This document shows positions 34,071-38,547 of a stretch of 38,547 bases of DNA, piece after piece. The notes below the pieces were generated by a model. That model was not told the DNA's origin and searched no databases. It was given only the letters and a program-made list of their open reading frames with translations. The position numbers were made by a program, and so were the translations under genes. How positions within the stretch are numbered: the first letter of the stretch is position 1; every line of letters starts with the position of its first letter. The DNA comes from Curvivirga aplysinae (lineage in GTDB: Bacteria > Pseudomonadota > Alphaproteobacteria > UBA8366 > Aestuariispiraceae), in assembly GCF_009711445.1 (NCBI RefSeq), contig NZ_SMMC01000215.1:1-38547 (forward strand), in the 5' to 3' direction.

Positions 34071-35240
34071 ATGACTAAAGTAGCAATTTTCACAAGTGGC
34101 CGAGCTGAGTATGGCTTGCTTACCCCTCTAATCGATGAGTTAAAAGAACATCCAGAGTTTGAGGTTGGACTATTTGTAACTGGCATGCATTTATCACATG
34201 AATTTGGTCATTCTGTTAATCAGATTGAGGCAAATAGTCATGTAATTTGGGAAAGAATAGAAGGTTTGCTTTCCGGAGATTCTGAATCCGCTATATGCAA
34301 ATCACTGGCACTAACCACGTTAGGCATGTCTGAAGCATTACAGCGTCATCAACCCGATATTCTGTTTCTTTTGGGTGACCGATATGAGTTGCTCGCAGCA
34401 GCGCAAGCAGCAACAATACACAGAATACCCATCGGTCATATACACGGAGGAGAAACAACAGAAGGTGCATTTGATGAGGCCATCCGTCATGCGATAACTA
34501 AAATGTCACATCTGCATTTCACTTCCACGGATATTTATCGTCAACGTGTCATCCAAATGGGTGAGTCCCCACAGAAAGTCTTCAACGTCGGAGCAATGGG
34601 CTTAGACAACATAACTAAACTTAACCCGCTAAGCAGACAACAATTATCCGAAGACCTTAAACTGGACTTCGACAAAAAAACCTTTCTAATCACATATCAC
34701 CCGGTAACTTTAGAAGATAAAACACCAAAATGGGCCGTTATGGAACTTTTAGATGCTTTGAGTGAACTTAATGAAAGCAACTTTATTTTCACACATCCAA
34801 ATAGTGATCCCAATAGTAGAGAAATATTGCCTCTAGTCAGAGATTTTGTGGAAAGCCATGCGCCAAACGCTATCTTGGTAGAAAATTTAGGTATGTTAAG
34901 ATATTTAAGCGTATTAAAAATTGCCGCCGCAGTTATTGGAAATTCCTCAAGTGGTATAATTGAAGCACCATTGCTCAATACTGCAACTATTAATATTGGG
35001 TCACGGCAACGCGGTAGAATAGCTGGCAATTCGATAATTCAATGTGACGATGATCAGGACGAAATACTTAACGCTATTCGTGAATCTCAATCAAAAAGTT
35101 TCCAACGTAATATGCTAAGTTTCAAAAATCCATATGGCTATGGCAATGCGTCGAGTCAAATTGTTGATATTCTTTCTAAAATCAAACTCGACAAGATACT
35201 TATCAAGAAGTTCAATGACCTCGACAATATCAGGATTTAA
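34071..35240 (+). CDS. legG: Hydrolysing UDP/GDP-GlcNAc-type 2-epimerase (LegG/NeuC-like)
   Basis: A 389-residue GT-B-fold enzyme that epimerises C2 and releases the nucleotide, giving the free mannosamine-type sugar condensed by the nonulosonate synthase. Motifs are MTKVAIFTSGRAEYGLLTPL, LFLLGDRYELLAAAQAA, GHIHGGETTEGAFDEAIRHA, TYHPVTLE, FTHPNSDPNSREI and VIGNSSSGIIEAP. The order legB-legG-legI-ptmE points to the legionaminate rather than the sialic acid substrate. No clear ribosome binding site precedes the ATG. The protein is slightly longer at the C-terminus than typical members. Confidence 0.88.
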   Translation: MTKVAIFTSGRAEYGLLTPLIDELKEHPEFEVGLFVTGMHLSHEFGHSVNQIEANSHVIWERIEGLLSGDSESAICKSLALTTLGMSEALQRHQPDILFLLGDRYELLAAAQAATIHRIPIGHIHGGETTEGAFDEAIRHAITKMSHLHFTSTDIYRQRVIQMGESPQKVFNVGAMGLDNITKLNPLSRQQLSEDLKLDFDKKTFLITYHPVTLEDKTPKWAVMELLDALSELNESNFIFTHPNSDPNSREILPLVRDFVESHAPNAILVENLGMLRYLSVLKIAAAVIGNSSSGIIEAPLLNTATINIGSRQRGRIAGNSIIQCDDDQDEILNAIRESQSKSFQRNMLSFKNPYGYGNASSQIVDILSKIKLDKILIKKFNDLDNIRI

Positions 35241-35374
35241 AAATAATGCGTAATACGCAAGCGGATAACGGTTGTCACACGATACTGATCCTATTTCTTG
35301 GAGAACCGAGTTCGCTAACTTATTGAGAATCGGCACCTAGATCAAAATCTCTGAGACCAAAATTGAAGGTTAAA

Positions 35375-36454
35375 ATGTCTAAAAACGTTTATATAATTGC
35401 AGAAGCAGGCGTAAACCATAATGGAGAGTTATCGCGCGCTTTCGATCTCGTAGATATCGCAGCTGAGACTGGAGCAGATGCTGTTAAGTTTCAGACTTTT
35501 AAAGCAGATGAGCTAACAACTCAGCGCGCCGAGACTTGCGACTATCAAAGGTCGGCAACAAAAGGGGCAGTATCTCAACAAGATATGCTTCGGGCTCTGG
35601 AGCTATCGGAAGAAGAGTTTTGCATGCTGGCGGAGCATTGTGCAAAAAAGAACATTGAGTTTATGTCGACTGGTTTTGATATCAAAAGCTTAGATTTTCT
35701 AACTTCTAAAACTAAAATCAAGCGTGTAAAAATACCGTCGGGCGAAATGGTGAATCCATTCTTATTACTTCACGCTGCACGTACAAATTTACCTATTATA
35801 ATTTCCACTGGCCTTGCTTCACTTGAAGAAGTTAAACTTTCTATCGGTGTTATTTCATATGGACTTGCTCATCCGCATTCCATACCAACACGAGAGGAAG
35901 CGTTAGAGCAGTTGGAAAGCAAACAAAATTATGACCTCTTAAGAGAAAAAATTACAATTCTTCACTGCACAAGTGCTTATCCTGCACCTATGAGTGACAT
36001 AAATCTAAACGCTATCCGAACGCTGCATGACGAGTTCGAACTCGACATCGGTTTCTCAGATCATTCTCAAGGTATTAACGCATCTTTAGGTGCCGTAGCA
36101 GTTGGCGCAAAAGTCATCGAAAAACACTTTACTTTGGATAAAAACCTTCCGGGCCCGGACCACAAAGCCTCTCTATCTCCGAAAGAACTAAACGAACTTG
36201 TTTCCGGCATCCGCGACATTGAGCGAGCTTTAGGTAGCGGACAAAAGCAACCTTCATCTAGTGAATCAAAAAATAAACTCGCGGTCCGTGGTTCTTTAGT
36301 AGCATCATGCAAAATATCTAAAGATGAGATTCTAACTGAAGAAAACTTAACTGCGAAACGCCCTGGTGATGGGTTGCATCCTATGGCTTTTCTTGATCTG
36401 AATGGCCAAAAAGCTTCAAAACAATACGATCCTGATGATCTAATCAAAGAATAA
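35375..36454 (+). CDS. legI: N-acylneuraminate/legionaminate synthase (NeuB/LegI)
   Basis: A 359-residue PEP-condensing enzyme that makes nine-carbon nonulosonic acids. The TIM barrel begins VYIIAEAGVNHNGELSRAF and has ADAVKFQTFKADELTT, KIPSGEMVNPFLL, STGLASLEEV, CTSAYPAP, IGFSDHSQGINASLGAVAVG and KHFTLDKNLPGPDHKASL; a C-terminal SAF (antifreeze-like) domain follows with RGSLVASCKISKDE and LTAKRPGDGLHPM. The HKASL form argues against pseudaminate synthase. The ATG at 35375 has GAAGG 5 bases upstream and is preferred to a TTG at 35363. Confidence 0.92.
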   Translation: MSKNVYIIAEAGVNHNGELSRAFDLVDIAAETGADAVKFQTFKADELTTQRAETCDYQRSATKGAVSQQDMLRALELSEEEFCMLAEHCAKKNIEFMSTGFDIKSLDFLTSKTKIKRVKIPSGEMVNPFLLLHAARTNLPIIISTGLASLEEVKLSIGVISYGLAHPHSIPTREEALEQLESKQNYDLLREKITILHCTSAYPAPMSDINLNAIRTLHDEFELDIGFSDHSQGINASLGAVAVGAKVIEKHFTLDKNLPGPDHKASLSPKELNELVSGIRDIERALGSGQKQPSSSESKNKLAVRGSLVASCKISKDEILTEENLTAKRPGDGLHPMAFLDLNGQKASKQYDPDDLIKE

Positions 36455-36609
36455 ATTTTCTGCGAAAACTCGCAATGTGTTAGCGAACTTACCATACAAA
36501 ATGTAATTGTCTTATTATGATCACTACTATAATCATGTGAGACTCCATAAGTATTATAGATAAGTATCTCAATGTTACAAATTTGTCGAACTAAGCCCAA
36601 TAAAAAACT

Positions 36610-37677
36610 ATGACTATAAGAAGCGACATACAAAACATCTCTTTACCAAATAAGAGTAAAATCAGCGATGCGCTCACGATTCTTGAAAAATATCGCAAGA
36701 AAATTGTACTTATCATAGATGAGAAGAAGAAACTTGAAGGTATTGTTGTCGACGGAGATATAAGGCGTGCTCTAATTAAGGGATTGCCTTTAAATACCCC
36801 ACTCACAGAAATTATGAATACAGCGCCATTAATCTTGGATGATGATGTAGATCAAAATGAAGCAATCTCCTTTATGCGAAAAAACGGCATACAGCAACTA
36901 CCTGTTGTAGATATCGATGGTCAAGTTATAAACATACTGGAGTTGAATGAACTGTCAAAATCATTACAGCATGATAACTGGGTCGTTATCATGGCTGGTG
37001 GCGAAGGAAGAAGACTTCGCCCACTTACAAATGATATACCTAAACCAATGTTGAAAGTTGGCTCTCGACCTATCTTGGAAACAATCATTCGCCAGTTTGT
37101 TTCGCATGGCTTCAAGAAATTTATCTTATCCGTAAATTATCTGTCTCATACGATTGAGGATCACTTTGGTGACGGTAAAGAATTCGGCGTCGAGATCAAA
37201 TATATTCGCGAAACAGAGAAAATGGGAACGGCTGGAAGTTTAAGTTTACTAGAATTCAAGCCCACCTCTCCGTTCATTGTAATGAATGGAGACATTTTAA
37301 CAAATGTGAATTTCTCGAACCTGATTAAACGGCATGAACAACTTCAACCTGCGGCGACAATGTGTGTTCGAGAATACAAAATCGAAGTCCCCTTTGGCGT
37401 CGTAGAAGTTACAGAAAGTGAAGATCAAATAACAGCCTTACACGAAAAACCTTCAACGCTTCATTATATCAACGCAGGTATATACATATTGGCGCCTGAA
37501 GTATTAAAGCAGATTCCAAAAAATATATTTTTTGATATGACAGATCTATTTTCAACACTTATAAGTGAGAATTCTGTGCTTTTACCCTATGTGGTTCACG
37601 AGTATTGGGCAGATATAGGTCGGTTCTCCGACTATGAGAAAGTAAATAGTGAATACGCCACAATTTTTGCACCTTAA
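36610..37677 (+). CDS. ptmE: PtmE-type CBS-domain nucleotidyltransferase (glucosamine-1-phosphate guanylyltransferase-like)
   Basis: A 355-residue protein with two N-terminal CBS motifs (residues ~1-115; IVVDGDIRRALIKG, then QLPVVDIDGQVINILEL) and a sugar-nucleotidyltransferase domain starting WVVIMAGGEGRRLRPLTNDI, with KPMLKVGSRPILE, MGTAGSLSLL and FIVMNGDILT. In Campylobacter, PtmE makes GDP-glucosamine, the entry to a GDP-linked legionaminic acid route, and the gene order here matches that module. No ribosome binding site is evident. The next gene starts 1 base after the stop. Confidence 0.85.
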   Translation: MTIRSDIQNISLPNKSKISDALTILEKYRKKIVLIIDEKKKLEGIVVDGDIRRALIKGLPLNTPLTEIMNTAPLILDDDVDQNEAISFMRKNGIQQLPVVDIDGQVINILELNELSKSLQHDNWVVIMAGGEGRRLRPLTNDIPKPMLKVGSRPILETIIRQFVSHGFKKFILSVNYLSHTIEDHFGDGKEFGVEIKYIRETEKMGTAGSLSLLEFKPTSPFIVMNGDILTNVNFSNLIKRHEQLQPAATMCVREYKIEVPFGVVEVTESEDQITALHEKPSTLHYINAGIYILAPEVLKQIPKNIFFDMTDLFSTLISENSVLLPYVVHEYWADIGRFSDYEKVNSEYATIFAP

Positions 37678-37678
37678 T

Positions 37679-38547
37679 ATGAAAAAACACATAATATCTT
37701 TCTATAACTGTTCGGCTTCTAATCTACGGAAGTGTAAACAATTCATTCAGTATTTCCCTGAAAGACTGCTTTCAGAAATCGAGATATCACGACTTCCCAA
37801 AGATTTTTATCAAGTACATTCTTTTGATGATTTACTTCAAAGGAAACGAAGCGATACCATTTTTATTTTCGGCTCAGGCGGAAGTATATCGGATATAAAC
37901 GCGGGTGAATGGGCAGAAATTTCAAAACATAATACGTTAAGCTTTAATAACTTTTTTGTTCAAAAACTAATAGATATTGATTATCACATCGTTCGTGAAA
38001 TTGGAGATGTTGATTTCATTGGTTATGAACGTAATTCATTTCATAAGAATATTGCTGATGTTATAAATTCAAGCCCTTACTACGAGAACAGTGTTTTTTG
38101 TTTCCAGCGTGATTGGCAAGGATGGGCAGCCAAGTTTTTTGTCGGCTCAAAAATACTCCGTAGAGGAACAAAAATCTTCCCATTTAAGAACAAAGTTCGA
38201 GGTTTCCACCCTCCTACTGACAATATCAAATACGGTCTAACGCACGGTCCCGGGACACTCACTGATTGTATAAACTTAGCTTATTTATTGGGCTTTAAAG
38301 ACATAGTATTATGTGGGGTAGACTTAAATGACCGTCGCTATTTCTGGATGAAACCGGACATGGACTACTATGAAATTGATGGTCTCACCATTGCGGGAGG
38401 TGAAACATCGGCAAATACTGTAGTGTCTAGCGAACCGCATAGAACTGCTAATAGCCTAATTCCGTTTCTCCAGAACTGGAGGAACATTTTAGCGCAAAAT
38501 GATACAACACTATATGTTCAGAATCCCAATTCCGTATTGAATGAAAT
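37679..38547 (+). CDS. Partial gene: CstII/Maf-like putative nonulosonate transferase
   Basis: The frame opens at ATG 37679, one base after the ptmE stop, and stays open for 289 codons to the window end. Features shared with GT42 sialyltransferases and the related Maf/DUF115 core: a nucleotide loop FIFGSGGSISDI (Gly65-Ser69), a SFNNFF segment matching the conserved FrxNxFF, LTDCINLAYLLGFKDIVLCG plus VDL, a candidate catalytic His254 in EPHRTAN, and the ending LYVQNPNSVLN that parallels the C-terminus of CstII. Only a few residues may be missing. Next to nonulosonate synthesis genes, a transferase for that sugar is the natural reading, but the similarity is by eye. Confidence 0.5.
   Translation, partial: MKKHIISFYNCSASNLRKCKQFIQYFPERLLSEIEISRLPKDFYQVHSFDDLLQRKRSDTIFIFGSGGSISDINAGEWAEISKHNTLSFNNFFVQKLIDIDYHIVREIGDVDFIGYERNSFHKNIADVINSSPYYENSVFCFQRDWQGWAAKFFVGSKILRRGTKIFPFKNKVRGFHPPTDNIKYGLTHGPGTLTDCINLAYLLGFKDIVLCGVDLNDRRYFWMKPDMDYYEIDGLTIAGGETSANTVVSSEPHRTANSLIPFLQNWRNILAQNDTTLYVQNPNSVLNE

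Noticed and set aside
35246-35326. 26-codon frame between legG and legI, where an acetyltransferase might be expected
   Set aside because: No ribosome binding site, too short for an acetyltransferase, and no motif of one.
35310-36488. 10-bp inverted repeat GTTCGCTAAC / GTTAGCGAAC in the gaps on both sides of legI
   Set aside because: The match does not extend beyond 10 bp and there is no transposase, so chance is likely.
1-38547. CRISPR array, insertion sequences, or restriction or toxin-antitoxin genes
   Set aside because: Looked for, but no regularly spaced repeats, transposase motifs or such gene pairs were seen.

Overview
The window looks like chromosome from an AT-rich alphaproteobacterium, most likely marine and Rhodospirillales/Kiloniellales-like. 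The evidence is a TIGR02300 (FYDLN-acid) gene near aroA-cmk-rpsA, ihfB and a LapA-domain gene, an NDUFS6-type zinc-finger gene, and polA. The genus cannot be fixed from the sequence. Homology statements come from reading motifs and family knowledge; no searches were run.

Left part (1-12.6 kb): a DnaA-box-like cluster at the edge; a DUF1835 gene plus small winged-helix regulator behind a promoter carrying two identical-arm dyads; a PdxY-type kinase; a CitE-like CoA-ester lyase; an ABC-2 type ATPase without its permease; the zinc-finger gene; polA followed after one base by a DMSP-lyase-like cupin; a DUF805 fusion protein divergent from a membrane-anchored AraC regulator, with 22-bp tandem repeats between them; a DinB-NRDE pair; and ihfB-lapA.

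Middle (12.6-23 kb): a cobalamin riboswitch heads a B12-type uptake operon (an unlisted 46-codon leader ORF, DUF1636, BtuD-, BtuF- and BtuC-like genes). This operon and a lone phage-tail-collar gene lie between ihfB and rpsA. Then follow rpsA, cmk and aroA on the minus strand, TIGR02300 and an orphan periplasmic binding protein on the plus strand, and tRNA-Ala(GGC).

Right part (23-38.5 kb): all plus strand, visibly more AT-rich, a surface-glycan island starting just after the tRNA. It encodes a LegC-type aminotransferase, an EPS-type winged-helix regulator overlapping a NusG/RfaH-like antiterminator, an ops-like GCGGTAGC element in the leader just downstream, GDP-fucose synthesis (fcl, gmd), an AsnB-type amidotransferase, a glycosyltransferase, an ABC flippase-type exporter, and nonulosonate genes of the legionaminic acid type (legB, legG, legI, ptmE). 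The last gene is cut by the window end and resembles CstII/Maf-type sialyltransferases. My reading is that a specialised antiterminator drives a long operon making a glycan with fucose-type and legionaminic-type sugars. CMP-nonulosonate synthetase (LegF) and the acetyltransferase (LegH) are not seen and may lie beyond the right edge.
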